A stretch of 64,000 nucleotides of DNA from ZC4RG35 sp041747855 (GTDB lineage Bacteria; Actinomycetota; Acidimicrobiia; Spongiisociales; ZC4RG35): contig JBGTEJ010000055.1 of assembly GCA_041747855.1 (NCBI GenBank), positions 90,274-154,273 on the forward strand. The letters run 5' to 3'. The translations under genes were made by a program, and so were the position numbers. Below the pieces are notes generated by a model. That model saw only the letters and a list, made by a program, of their open reading frames with translations. It ran no database searches and was not told the DNA's origin. How positions within the stretch are numbered: the stretch's first letter is position 1; every line of letters begins with the position of its first letter. Of this stretch, positions 24,960 through 34,214 are shown piece by piece.

Positions 24960-27535
24960 GCAGGATCATCTTTGTCACCACAGAACTCGATCCGGAAAGG
25001 CCGGGGGGAGCAGGAGTCGTCGTCGACGCTCTGGCACGTCACCTTGGCGAGAGTCGGTCGTCCGTAGTCCTGCTGTTGGGATCTGAGCCAATAGAAGTGG
25101 CACCGAGAAGTCCGGTAAGGGTGGTCACCGCCACGATCCCCGAAACCGGTTTCCTGGAAAGGTCGCAGGCCACGGCCGAGGCTCTTAGCGACTTAGTCGA
25201 ACCCGGTGACCGTGTCGAGTTCCACGACTTCGAAGGTATCGGTTTCCACTCCCTGCTCGACAGGCCCCGTTACGGCATGGATCAAGCTGTTGTCAGCGTC
25301 CGCTTCCACGGTCCGTACGACCTCTTGGCCGAAGCTATGGAGACCCGCCCGGACGACTGGGACATCCCGATAGCCATGGAGCAGGAGGTCTTCCGGATGG
25401 CTGACGTGGTGCTGATCCCCGTCGAAGGTCACCGCGAGACGATGATTCGCCGGTATGGGGTCGAGGATCAGCGGATCCTGGTCAGTCCCCCACCCGTACC
25501 TTCATTGAATCGCGTGACGGGCCTGCCGTCGGATCCTCCCGTGTTCGCCGTCGTAGGACGACTCGGCGAGATGAAGGGGTCCCAGGACATGGTGCGGGCT
25601 GCACTCGCCCTACTGAACAAGGGCATCGTTTTGAAGGTTCGGTTCATTGGCAGCGACGGTTGGAGCACAACCAACAATTCTTGGATGCGGCCATGGCTGG
25701 AATCACTGATCGGCCCTACTCACAGGGAAGCGTTCGAATTCGTCGATGCGCTGCCAAGACAGGAGTTGCCAAAAGCTTTGGCCGATGTGACTGCGGTGGT
25801 GGTTCCAAGCCGATTCGAGAGCTTCTGTCTGGCAGCCTACGAGGCGCGTCAGTTGGGGCACGGGGTGGTGGTTCCCGACATTCCTGCTTTCCGAGGGCAA
25901 TTCGACGAACCGACAGGCGCCCTCGTCTATGACGGAACTGTGGAAGGACTGGCCTCTGCTCTGAAACGCCTGATCACAGAGCCGGGAGTGGCGATAGATC
26001 TGGGACGAAGTGGGACACCAACGCTGGCCGATCCATGGCGCGCTTACTCAGCGGCACCACCCGTGAGACACCCACGTTCTCAGGGCGGACTGGCGACATC
26101 AGCGGTCAAGCACATCGAGGCTGTGATGAAGGCTGCCATACCCCCACCTTCACTGATCCAAAGGATCTACAAGGTGACACCGCCCCGTCTCGTGAGCATC
26201 GCATACAAGGTTTTCCCCCGATCACTGCAACGTTGGATTGCGGAGCGAGCGTCATGGCATAACGAGTTGGAACGGCGAGAACTGGAGAGCGAACTCTCGG
26301 TCTACGTGGATGCGGAGCGGGAAGCCCTTGAATCACGACTTCTAACCGTCAAGGCACGAATCGCGGCCGGGGAATTCGAGGAACTCAACGAACCACAGGT
26401 GACAGTTGTGATCCCATTCTTCAACGCCGTTGAGTTCATCGACGAGACATTGGCCTCTGTTTACGAGCAGGACTTTCCATCCTGGGAGATGGTTCTCGTG
26501 GACGACGGGTCGACCGATCCTGCCTCTCTCTCATACCTGAGAAGGCTCAAGAGACCAAGACTGAACGTCATCCGTCAGGCGAACAGGGGGCTTTCCGGTG
26601 CGCGCAACACGGGCTTCAAGATGGCACGCGGCAAGTATGTCGTCCCACTCGACGCCGACGACCAGATCGACCCCACGTACCTGACCAGAATGGTTGCCGC
26701 ACTCGAGTCCAACCCACGCGCCGGGTTTGCTCACTGTTATGCGCGGCTCCACCATGATATCGACGCTCTGTTTCTGACCAGACCGTTCAACCAGTACTGG
26801 CAACTCCTCAGCAACGATATAGCTTTTGGCCTGGTACGACGGGACGCATGGGAACAGGTGGGCGGATACAACGAAGTGGCGTTCTCGAAGGGTCATGAGG
26901 ATTGGGAGTTCTGGCTACGACTGGCAGGGAGCGGATGGGAACAGGTCCATGTTCACGAAGTCCTCTACAAGTACCGGAAGCACGGGGTGTCGATGAGCGT
27001 GACTTCAGAGTCGCTCTTCGAGGAGGTGCGGAAGACGATCCGGGATCTGCACCCGGATCTCTATTCCCCCGCTGGAATGCGCCGGATCAAGGATCAGTGG
27101 TACCCGTATGTCACAGTTGTGTCGGGAACGAGGAAGGGGAGGCATCCCGACATCGAAGTTGTCGACAGCATCGGGGGCCTGGCCTCTTCGTGGGGCAAGT
27201 ATGTGGCCGACGCTAGAGGTCTTGACCCTTTCCCCGCCGACTTGATCCTGTCGATGGCCGACCTCCTCGAGGCCAGCCCGAAGGCCGCCACAGCATGCAC
27301 GGCCGGAGACCCACCACTCCTTGTCAGGCGCCGATGGAATCTCCACGACAGGGGGGCCAAGCCTTTTGGGACGATCACTCTCGAAGACACCACGTCGGGA
27401 TCAGGGCTCGAAATGCCAACACACATCGCCCGAGACGGATGGGAGATTCCCCAACACCTGATCGAGACCGGTCTCCCCATACAACGACAGGCACCCGAAG
27501 AAGCCGGCCGTCTGGTGGACCCGATGGAGTGGTGA
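24956..27535 (+). CDS. Bifunctional glycosyltransferase, GT4 domain fused to GT2 domain
   Basis: About 859 residues, starting at TTG 24956 that overlaps the previous stop (TTGA). Residues 1-360 form a GT-B retaining glycosyltransferase: IIFVTTELDPERPGGAGVVV, then VVGRLGEMKGSQDMVRAA and a nucleotide-binding VVPSRFESFCLAAYEARQLG. A charged linker with probable amphipathic helices spans about 370-475. Residues 480-740 form a GT-A GT2 domain with VTVVIPFFNAVEFIDETLAS, VDDGSTD, LDADDQIDP and KGHEDWEFWLRLAGSGW. The last 120 residues look like a small additional domain. Two transferases in one chain suggest two consecutive sugars are added to the same acceptor. The next gene starts inside this stop codon. 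Confidence 0.87.
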   Translation: MSRIIFVTTELDPERPGGAGVVVDALARHLGESRSSVVLLLGSEPIEVAPRSPVRVVTATIPETGFLERSQATAEALSDLVEPGDRVEFHDFEGIGFHSLLDRPRYGMDQAVVSVRFHGPYDLLAEAMETRPDDWDIPIAMEQEVFRMADVVLIPVEGHRETMIRRYGVEDQRILVSPPPVPSLNRVTGLPSDPPVFAVVGRLGEMKGSQDMVRAALALLNKGIVLKVRFIGSDGWSTTNNSWMRPWLESLIGPTHREAFEFVDALPRQELPKALADVTAVVVPSRFESFCLAAYEARQLGHGVVVPDIPAFRGQFDEPTGALVYDGTVEGLASALKRLITEPGVAIDLGRSGTPTLADPWRAYSAAPPVRHPRSQGGLATSAVKHIEAVMKAAIPPPSLIQRIYKVTPPRLVSIAYKVFPRSLQRWIAERASWHNELERRELESELSVYVDAEREALESRLLTVKARIAAGEFEELNEPQVTVVIPFFNAVEFIDETLASVYEQDFPSWEMVLVDDGSTDPASLSYLRRLKRPRLNVIRQANRGLSGARNTGFKMARGKYVVPLDADDQIDPTYLTRMVAALESNPRAGFAHCYARLHHDIDALFLTRPFNQYWQLLSNDIAFGLVRRDAWEQVGGYNEVAFSKGHEDWEFWLRLAGSGWEQVHVHEVLYKYRKHGVSMSVTSESLFEEVRKTIRDLHPDLYSPAGMRRIKDQWYPYVTVVSGTRKGRHPDIEVVDSIGGLASSWGKYVADARGLDPFPADLILSMADLLEASPKAATACTAGDPPLLVRRRWNLHDRGAKPFGTITLEDTTSGSGLEMPTHIARDGWEIPQHLIETGLPIQRQAPEEAGRLVDPMEW

Positions 27536-29151
27536 TGAAGAGCTTTCTCAAAGAACTTGTCAGACCCTTCGTGCCCGAGAAGCTCATGACCTGGTACCGG
27601 CTACGTCAGTATCCGGAACACTCGGGGAGGAACTTCGATGTCTTCGTCGAAGACGAACAGTCGGCACGCCGTTGGTTGGCAGACACGCCGGACACCTACA
27701 GAGTGCGACTCTCGCTCCCCCGAGGCGAGCCACCACTCGATCTTGTCGAGACCCTCGATTCGTCACTCCCGGTCGACGCACATCTGATCAGACGGGCGCA
27801 CCAAGTCCTGGCCGATGAAACTCTGGCCGCGGTGGTGATTGGCGAGACCGTGTCACCTCAGCTATCGAGGCGGCGAGCGGATCCGACGATCGGTCCCCGG
27901 GCCATCCTTTCCCGAAGACCAGTCTTTGAAGAAGTGGGCGGCGCTCCCGACGGCGATCACCCCTTGGTCGGGCTGATGGCGAGATTGATCAGTGCCGGAC
28001 ATCACATCGGGCTGATCCCGGTGCCAGCCACTGACGCTCCAACCGAGGAACTGGTGTATCCGATTCAGAGCCACCCGGTTGTCATACTTGCAGTGGTCCC
28101 GATGCATGACGTCGGAGGCGGGGCGAGAAGCACGCAACTCGCCCTCGAGTTTCTCAGACAGGGGTGTCATGTGACTCTGGCGTCGATGTACGACGCTCAG
28201 GAGTCCGTCGATCTGGGGCTCCGGTTCATTCATCCCAACCTTGAACAGGTGAAGGTTCGGCAGTTCGATGTCGACGCACTCCAGCGACGGGTGAACGGGC
28301 CGGGGCTGGTCATTGTGGAGGCACCGGTGTCGGCGATGGTCACCCGAGCCCTCGCCCTGAAAGAGAGAGGGTGGGAGGTCGTCTACGACCTGATCGATGA
28401 CTGGTCAGATGTTGCCCTCGGTGGCGACTGGTACAAAGAAGCGACAGAGAGGATCATCGTCTCCAGGGCAGACCGTGTGTTGGCGTCTGCACCGGACCTG
28501 GTAGAACGTTTGGCTGCCATGGGAGTGAGCGCCACCCTTGTTCCGAATGCCGTCAATGCGGAGATCTTTGGCGTCGACCTGCCCCCTCGACCCAACGACC
28601 TTCCTCATGCGGAGTCAATCATCGGGTACCACGGCTCTCTTTATGGGAACTGGTTCGATTGGAACGCACTGGAAGAGGTAGCCAGGAAGTTTCCCCGATC
28701 AGCGATAGTCGTCATCGGGGATGACAAGCACCCCAGAGCGAAGATGCCAGGAAACGTCCACTTTCTCGGACTCAAGCCACAGACAGAACTCCCCGCCTAC
28801 ATCCAGAGATTCGACGTCGCCATTATCCCTTTCAAGCTGAACGACACCACCCATGCCGTGAGCCCCTTGAAGGTGTACGAGTACCTTGCTTCGGGAGTAC
28901 CGGTGGCCTCACCGCCACTTCGCTCGCTCAAGGGTCTGGACGACGTCTACGTTGACACAATCCTGGTCTCAGCAGTCGAGGCTGCCTTCTCCGCTCCCAG
29001 ACCAGACCGATATAAGGTCCTGGGAACTCACTCCTGGGGCCAAAGGGTCGCTGACATCTACCCATCGCTCAGCCCGTCGCCAAGCCGAGGTGCGGTGGTG
29101 GTCAGCCGTCCTGTTCGTCACTGGTCAAAGGGGGAGCGTTTGGTCCCATGA
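27535..29151 (+). CDS. Glycosyltransferase family 4 with a novel N-terminal region
   Basis: About 538 residues. ATG at 27535 overlaps the upstream TGA (ATGA), marking translational coupling. The first 175 residues lack an obvious family; they contain basic helices and a segment FEEVGGAPDGDHPLVG typical of glycosyltransferase N-terminal accessory domains. From about residue 180 a GT-B fold begins (VPMHDVGGGARSTQLALEF). It continues with SRADRVLASAPDLVERL, GYHGSLYGNWFDWNALEEVA, VHFLGLKPQTELPAYIQRFD and PLKVYEYLASGVPVAS. This matches GT4 enzymes of capsule and exopolysaccharide clusters. The gene ends 46 bases before the rmlC start at 29198. Confidence 0.84.
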   Translation: MKSFLKELVRPFVPEKLMTWYRLRQYPEHSGRNFDVFVEDEQSARRWLADTPDTYRVRLSLPRGEPPLDLVETLDSSLPVDAHLIRRAHQVLADETLAAVVIGETVSPQLSRRRADPTIGPRAILSRRPVFEEVGGAPDGDHPLVGLMARLISAGHHIGLIPVPATDAPTEELVYPIQSHPVVILAVVPMHDVGGGARSTQLALEFLRQGCHVTLASMYDAQESVDLGLRFIHPNLEQVKVRQFDVDALQRRVNGPGLVIVEAPVSAMVTRALALKERGWEVVYDLIDDWSDVALGGDWYKEATERIIVSRADRVLASAPDLVERLAAMGVSATLVPNAVNAEIFGVDLPPRPNDLPHAESIIGYHGSLYGNWFDWNALEEVARKFPRSAIVVIGDDKHPRAKMPGNVHFLGLKPQTELPAYIQRFDVAIIPFKLNDTTHAVSPLKVYEYLASGVPVASPPLRSLKGLDDVYVDTILVSAVEAAFSAPRPDRYKVLGTHSWGQRVADIYPSLSPSPSRGAVVVSRPVRHWSKGERLVP

Positions 29152-29197
29152 CGAGCGGATGGCCTGCTGAGCGACGCCTCCTATGCTTCGACCCAGT

Positions 29198-29737
29198 ATG
29201 AGCATCGACAACGATGTACGGGTCTTCCAGCCCGTGGTTCACACCGACGCGAGAGGGCTCTTCTTTGAGTCCTACAACAAGGCGACCTTTTCCGCATGGC
29301 TGGGCGAGAACGTCGAGTTCGTGCAGGACAATCACTCCGAGTCGGCAGCATGGGTGATTCGAGGACTCCACTACCAGGTCCATCCGCGGGCCCAGGCGAA
29401 ACTGGTGAGAGTGACTCGGGGAAGCGTGTTCGATGTGGTTGTGGACGTCGAACGCTCCAGCGCCACATTCGGGGAGTGGCGCGGCTTCCACCTCAGCGCG
29501 GAGAACCGGCACCAACTCTGGGTTCCGGAGGGGTACGCCCACGGTTTCTTGGCTCTCGCGGACAGGACGGAGGTGCAGTACAAATTGACTGCTCCGCACT
29601 CGCGGCACCATGAGCGTTGCATCCTATGGAACGATCGGGAGATCGGTATCGAGTGGCCTCTGGACGGTGCCAATCCCGTGGTGGGGAGCAGGGACTCCAA
29701 TGCCCCTACTCTGTCCTCTGCCGACCTGTACGAGTAG
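29198..29737 (+). CDS. rfbC: dTDP-4-dehydrorhamnose 3,5-epimerase
   Basis: About 179 residues, the normal length for RmlC, a cupin that epimerises carbons 3 and 5 of dTDP-4-dehydro-6-deoxyglucose. Motifs are FESYNKATFSAWLG, FVQDNHSES, VIRGLHYQVHPRAQAKLVRV with the catalytic histidine in RGLHYQ, VVVDVERSSATFGEW and WVPEGYAHGFLALAD. ATG at 29198 is preferred over ATG at 29183 because the cupin begins at once; a TATGCT box at 29182-29187 lies ten bases upstream. It is the first of rmlC-rmlA-rmlD on this strand. Confidence 0.93.
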   Translation: MSIDNDVRVFQPVVHTDARGLFFESYNKATFSAWLGENVEFVQDNHSESAAWVIRGLHYQVHPRAQAKLVRVTRGSVFDVVVDVERSSATFGEWRGFHLSAENRHQLWVPEGYAHGFLALADRTEVQYKLTAPHSRHHERCILWNDREIGIEWPLDGANPVVGSRDSNAPTLSSADLYE

Positions 29738-29740
29738 CCA

Positions 29741-29747
29741 GGAGGAG
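29741..29747 (+). promoter_or_regulatory. Strong ribosome binding site fixing a TTG start for rmlA
   Basis: GGAGGAG lies just before TTG at 29751. The frame is open far upstream through rmlC, but the RmlA fold begins with the residues coded right after this TTG (RGIVLAGGTGSRL), so the site decides the start. Confidence 0.7.
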
Positions 29748-29750
29748 TGT

Positions 29751-30626
29751 TTGAGGGGAATCGTACTGGCGGGCGGGACTGGCTCCCGTCTCGACCCGAT
29801 CACCAGAGTTGCCTCGAAGCAACTCCAACCGGTGTATGACAAGCCAATGATCTACTACCCCCTGGCGACACTCCTTGAGGCCGGGATCAGGGACATCCTC
29901 CTCATATCGTCGCCAGACGACACCCCACGATTCGAAGCTTTGCTCGCCGACGGGTCTCAGTGGGGAGTGTCGATCTCCTATGCAATTCAACAATCGCCCG
30001 GAGGGATTGCCGAGGCCTTTCTTGTCGGCAGCGAATTCATCGCTACCGGCAACGTCGCCTTGATCCTGGGGGACAACATCTTTCATGGGTACGGTGGGCT
30101 CCCGTCGCTGGTCTCCTCCTTCAGGGATGGAGCCGCGATCTTCGGGTATCCCGTAAAGGATCCATCCCGTTACGGAGTCGTAGAGATGGGACCCGATGGC
30201 AGGGTCATCAGCTTGGAGGAGAAGCCTCACCGACCCAAGTCGAATCTGGCAATTCCCGGGCTCTACCTGTATGACTCGGCGGTTGTGGACATAGCCAAAG
30301 GTCTCCAACGGTCCTCCAGAGGTGAACTGGAGATCACCGAAGTCAACCGTGCCTACATGGAGAGGGGCAAACTCGAGGTCATACCCCTCGGCCGTGGAGT
30401 GGCCTGGCTCGACTCCGGAACTCACGACAGCCTCCTCGAAGCCGCCAACTTCATCGCCACCCTCGAACGACGACAGGGTCTGAAGGTTGCTTGCCTTGAA
30501 GAGGTGGCCTACAGGCTCGACTACATAAACGATGACGCCCTCGGTGCGCTCATCGCGGCGATGCCCGACTCTGCCTATCGCCAGTACCTCCAGGGTGTTC
30601 TCTCGGGTGGACCTGACGTATCGTGA
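29751..30626 (+). CDS. rfbA: Glucose-1-phosphate thymidylyltransferase
   Basis: About 291 residues, the family's usual length. RmlA makes dTDP-glucose from glucose-1-phosphate and dTTP in the cytoplasm, the first step to dTDP-rhamnose. The nucleotide-binding signature GIVLAGGTGSRLDPIT is followed by SKQLQPVYDKPMIYYPL, GIAEAFLVGSEFI, LILGDNIFHG and VAWLDSGTHDSLLEA. It starts at TTG with a strong ribosome site and ends inside the GTG start of rmlD, a GTGA overlap. Confidence 0.94.
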   Translation: MRGIVLAGGTGSRLDPITRVASKQLQPVYDKPMIYYPLATLLEAGIRDILLISSPDDTPRFEALLADGSQWGVSISYAIQQSPGGIAEAFLVGSEFIATGNVALILGDNIFHGYGGLPSLVSSFRDGAAIFGYPVKDPSRYGVVEMGPDGRVISLEEKPHRPKSNLAIPGLYLYDSAVVDIAKGLQRSSRGELEITEVNRAYMERGKLEVIPLGRGVAWLDSGTHDSLLEAANFIATLERRQGLKVACLEEVAYRLDYINDDALGALIAAMPDSAYRQYLQGVLSGGPDVS

Positions 30627-31501
30627 TCGCGATCCTCGGCGCTAACGGCCAATTGGGCTCCGCCTTTGTGCGCCTACTGGGGAAAACCTGTCTGTCGGTG
30701 ACTAGGGCAGAACTCGACTTGAGCCGCCACGAACTGATCAGAACCTGGTTTGAAGCGCAACGGCCAACGGTTGTCATCAACTGCGCCGCTTACACCGCGG
30801 TGGATGCGGCTGAGACCGATGAGGACGCAGCGAGAATGGTAAATGCACTTGCGGTTGGCGCACTCGCCGAAGCGGCTGCAAGCCACGACGTGGCCCTGGT
30901 CACGTTCTCTACAGACTATGTCTTCGACGGGGAGATGGACACTGGATACGTCGAGAGTGACACCCCCAACCCCCTCAACGCATACGGTCGGACGAAGCTC
31001 GAGGGCGAACGATTGGCTCTCGAAGCTCACCCAACAACGTTGGTCATCCGCACCTCGTGGCTGCTTTCCGTGACACATCCCAACTTCCTCACAACAATCT
31101 TGGGGCGGCTAGAACGAGGTGAGGCCACTTCTGTGGTCACCGACCAGACAGGGAAGCCGACCTTCGCCGACGACCTGGCGCTCAGCTCCCTCGAGGCGGT
31201 CGAGCGTCAGGTATCTGGGGTCCTCCACCTCGCAAATGAGGACAAGACCACCTGGTTCCACCTGGCCCGGGAGATTGCAGAGATTGCCGGACACAACCCC
31301 CATTTGGTGTTGCCGACGACAAGCGAGGCGCTGGGTCGACCCGCAGTGCGGCCAAGGAACTCGGTCCTCGACAGCGAGCGGCTTTCCGAACTCGGCCTGA
31401 CACCGCTGCCCTCGATAAGCAATACGCTCCTAGCAAGTCCAAGCATCGCGCAACTGTCCCCGAGCACCTCAGCGGACAGAATGAGCGAACGCGAGACATG
31501 A
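30623..31501 (+). CDS. rfbD: dTDP-4-dehydrorhamnose reductase
   Basis: A 292-residue short-chain reductase. It carries an NADPH-binding ILGANGQLGSAFVRLLG, the conserved NCAAYTAVDAAETDEDAA, TDYVFDGE and the catalytic YGRTKLEGE (tyrosine x3 lysine). RmlD reduces dTDP-4-dehydro-L-rhamnose to dTDP-L-rhamnose. GTG at 30623 overlaps the rmlA stop. The pathway's 4,6-dehydratase (RmlB) is not in this window although the other three steps are contiguous. The C-terminus is followed by a 100-base gap with no clear signal. Confidence 0.93.
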   Translation: MIAILGANGQLGSAFVRLLGKTCLSVTRAELDLSRHELIRTWFEAQRPTVVINCAAYTAVDAAETDEDAARMVNALAVGALAEAAASHDVALVTFSTDYVFDGEMDTGYVESDTPNPLNAYGRTKLEGERLALEAHPTTLVIRTSWLLSVTHPNFLTTILGRLERGEATSVVTDQTGKPTFADDLALSSLEAVERQVSGVLHLANEDKTTWFHLAREIAEIAGHNPHLVLPTTSEALGRPAVRPRNSVLDSERLSELGLTPLPSISNTLLASPSIAQLSPSTSADRMSERET

Positions 31502-31601
31502 TCCCCGGCAACCAGGGCTCCCGGAGCGCGGCCAACTTCCCGCATCGGTCGGCCAAAACAGAAGAGGCTGTCACGGCCGACATCGAAGAGACACCGGTTC
31601 A

Positions 31602-32801
31602 ATGAGGGTGGCCGTAGTCGGAGGAGGGATCCAGGGTTCATGTGTGGCAATGGAACTCTCCCGGCAAGGTGTGGCCGTCGACCTCATCGAGGCGAACCCG
31701 TCGTTGATGCAAGAGGCATCCCGGAACAACGAGGGGAAGATCCATCTTGGATTCGTCTATGCCAACGACCGGTCGCTTCACACGGCCAGGCTCATGGCCC
31801 GCGCAGCCGGAGAGTTCGCTCCATTGATGCGACGATGGCTCGGCCCAACCTTCGACGAGCTGGCAACATCGACGCCGTTCATCTACGCGGTGCACGAGGA
31901 CAGTCTCCTCACATCTGAGGAGCTGCAAGTCATGTACCGAGCCATCTCCAAGCTGATCCAAGAGACGATCAGCAGCGACGACTACTTCGGCATCGAGGAC
32001 GCACACTCGGTCGAGAGGCTGATGGCATCGGAGCATGAGTATGGGCCCGCAATCGATGCTGCCTTCGCTACAAGGGAGATCGCCATCGACCCGAGATTGG
32101 CAGCCGACCTGATCGTCAAGGTCATCTCGGACAATGAAGGGATCTCGGTCAAGACCGATACAACCGTCACATCGGTCAGGGCCGACCGTCGCGTGATTGA
32201 GGTTCAGTCGCCAGAAGGGCAGACTGAGATCCTCGGGCCATATGACCACATCATCAATTGCTCTTGGCGAAGCCGACTTGACCTCGACACGAAAGCCGGG
32301 CTGATAGCAGAGCCGCCGTGGACCTTTCGAATGAAGTACTCGTTGTGGTCACCCAGAACGCACCCCCCTCTACCCTCGACCACAGTTGTCCTTGGCAGCT
32401 TTGGGGACATCACTGACTATGGACCGGGCGGGCACTACCTGAACTGGTATTCGAGCGGACGACTTGGCTGGACGAACAACTTGGTTCCACCACCATGGCC
32501 ATCCCGCCCCGACTCCGAGCTTGGTGCGCAAGTCGCCTCAGGCACAATTAGCAACTTGGCGTCTGTCGTTCCGCGGATCGAGGACCTGCGGAGTGAGCTG
32601 CTCGATGACTCGGATGTGAGAGGTGGGGTCATCTTCTCTCGCGGGGATACGGATGTGGACGACCCAGACAGCATGTTTCATCGCAGGTCGAATGTGGGTG
32701 TGCGATCGACAGGAAACTACCACTCGATCGATACGGGGAAGTACACCAGTGCACCCTTGTTCGCGGTGGAAGTAGCGAGTCGAGTGTTGTCGTCTAGATG
32801 A
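31602..32801 (+). CDS. FAD-dependent oxidoreductase (D-amino-acid-oxidase/glycine-oxidase fold) in the glycan cluster
   Basis: A 399-residue flavoprotein. The dinucleotide-binding RVAVVGGGIQGSCVAMELS lies at the N-terminus, followed by VDLIEANPSLMQEASRNNEG and GKIHLGFVYAND, typical of DAO-fold enzymes where the loop touches the flavin. The C-terminus has VGVRSTGNYHSIDTGKYTSA, which may close over the FAD. There is no signal peptide. The substrate is unknown. Embedded between rhamnose genes and a glycosyltransferase whose ATG overlaps its TGA, it may oxidise a sugar or an amino-acid substituent of the glycan, but that is inference from position only. Confidence 0.82.
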   Translation: MRVAVVGGGIQGSCVAMELSRQGVAVDLIEANPSLMQEASRNNEGKIHLGFVYANDRSLHTARLMARAAGEFAPLMRRWLGPTFDELATSTPFIYAVHEDSLLTSEELQVMYRAISKLIQETISSDDYFGIEDAHSVERLMASEHEYGPAIDAAFATREIAIDPRLAADLIVKVISDNEGISVKTDTTVTSVRADRRVIEVQSPEGQTEILGPYDHIINCSWRSRLDLDTKAGLIAEPPWTFRMKYSLWSPRTHPPLPSTTVVLGSFGDITDYGPGGHYLNWYSSGRLGWTNNLVPPPWPSRPDSELGAQVASGTISNLASVVPRIEDLRSELLDDSDVRGGVIFSRGDTDVDDPDSMFHRRSNVGVRSTGNYHSIDTGKYTSAPLFAVEVASRVLSSR

Positions 32802-34210
32802 GACCCGGAGTCTTTATCGCCATGCCTGTCTACTTGGGCACCGAGTTCATCGAGGAGTCGATTCGGTCGATTCTGGCCCAGACGTTCGAAGACTTTCATC
32901 TGGTCATGAGTGTCGACGGCGACGACGACCAGACTATCGAAGTCTGCCGGAAGTACAGCGACGACCCAAGGGTCGATGTGGTCGTCCAAGAACAGCGTCT
33001 TGGATGGCCGGGCAACTTCAACTGGCTGGTTACAAACTGCGACAGGGAATTTTTCTGCTATTGGCAGCAGGACGATCTTGCTTCGACCACCTACCTGGAG
33101 AGTCTTCGGCGCGAATTGGCCTCCAGGCCGGACGCCTCGATCGCCTACACCGACGTCCAATGGTTCGGAGCCAAGTTCCATCGCGATTCAACACCAAGCA
33201 TCGAAGGGACAGCACTGGCGCGTGTAATGCAGCATATCGAAGCAATTCGCTACGAACCGTTGCGAGGGTTGATGCGCTCGGCCGATCTCCCACGTGACAA
33301 ACCGGCCATTCCTGAGACACGCGACGAAAGTTGCCAGGAGGAGTTCGTCTTCCTGGCTCACATGGCGGCAGCCGGAGCATTCATAAGAGTCGACTCGGCT
33401 ATGTACTTCAAACGACTTCATACGGCAAACGCCTTCGAGCGCTGGCTGCACTTCCCGGAGTGGCGACGGAGGAGAGGTTGGATTTCGATGGGGGCAGGCA
33501 TGTACGACATCGCCCGATCGGTCGCCCCTGATGAACTGTCCGTTCCGACTCTTGCGCAGATCTTGGATCGTCTGGCTGTCAATCGCCTGGGTCGCGGGTA
33601 CTTCTATCTCCCACCGCAGTCTCCGGAGGAACAGATGCGATTGACACGGGACTTCGTGGCGTATGCAGGTCTCGACCGGGCAGAACTGGGTGTGAGCAAC
33701 GTTCAAACTCGAGGGTTGGAGCGCCCCGTCGCTAGAGGAATCATCGATGGCCTCGAGTATCAAAAGCAGGCATTCGAGGAACTGGAGGTGATCGCCGACT
33801 CGCTGTCCAATCTCGGCACTGTCACTCTCGAAATGGGCCAAGGAGTTGGGACTTGTCTCCTTGGCTATGGCTGGAGCAACCCGGAGCCCTGGGGCGTATG
33901 GACCGAGAGTGACGAGGCGACTCTCAACATTCCTGCTCCACCGGGACGGAAGTGGGAAGCCCTGCTCACTGGACGCGCACTGGGTTCAGAGGGCACGTGG
34001 ACGATTGGCTCGGGCACGGAAGACGGCCGGGTCAGGTATCAGTCATTCGAATTGCCCACCAGAATCGAGGTAGCGGTTCACTCCGACGGAACTGCTGGCT
34101 CCATTCGACTTGAGCTTCCAAGTGCAACCTCGCCTTCCAGCCTCGGGTTGTCCAGTGACACCAGATTCCTCGGGTTTGGACTGGAACAACTTCAGATCAG
34201 CCTCGAATAG
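32798..34210 (+). CDS. Family 2 glycosyltransferase with C-terminal beta-rich domain
   Basis: 470 residues. ATG at 32798 overlaps the oxidoreductase stop. Residues 1-230 show a GT-A fold: FIAMPVYLGTEFIEESIRSI, SVDGDDDQT in the nucleotide site, and WQQDDLAS in the DxD position. The middle is helical. From about residue 335 a beta-rich segment begins, with GYGWSNPEPWGVWTESDEAT and near the end LSSDTRFLGFGLEQLQI. Such modules occur at the C-termini of various polysaccharide glycosyltransferases; binding of glycan is plausible. It converges on the next gene with only four bases between the two stops. Confidence 0.84.
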   Translation: MRPGVFIAMPVYLGTEFIEESIRSILAQTFEDFHLVMSVDGDDDQTIEVCRKYSDDPRVDVVVQEQRLGWPGNFNWLVTNCDREFFCYWQQDDLASTTYLESLRRELASRPDASIAYTDVQWFGAKFHRDSTPSIEGTALARVMQHIEAIRYEPLRGLMRSADLPRDKPAIPETRDESCQEEFVFLAHMAAAGAFIRVDSAMYFKRLHTANAFERWLHFPEWRRRRGWISMGAGMYDIARSVAPDELSVPTLAQILDRLAVNRLGRGYFYLPPQSPEEQMRLTRDFVAYAGLDRAELGVSNVQTRGLERPVARGIIDGLEYQKQAFEELEVIADSLSNLGTVTLEMGQGVGTCLLGYGWSNPEPWGVWTESDEATLNIPAPPGRKWEALLTGRALGSEGTWTIGSGTEDGRVRYQSFELPTRIEVAVHSDGTAGSIRLELPSATSPSSLGLSSDTRFLGFGLEQLQISLE

Positions 34211-34214
34211 ACCA

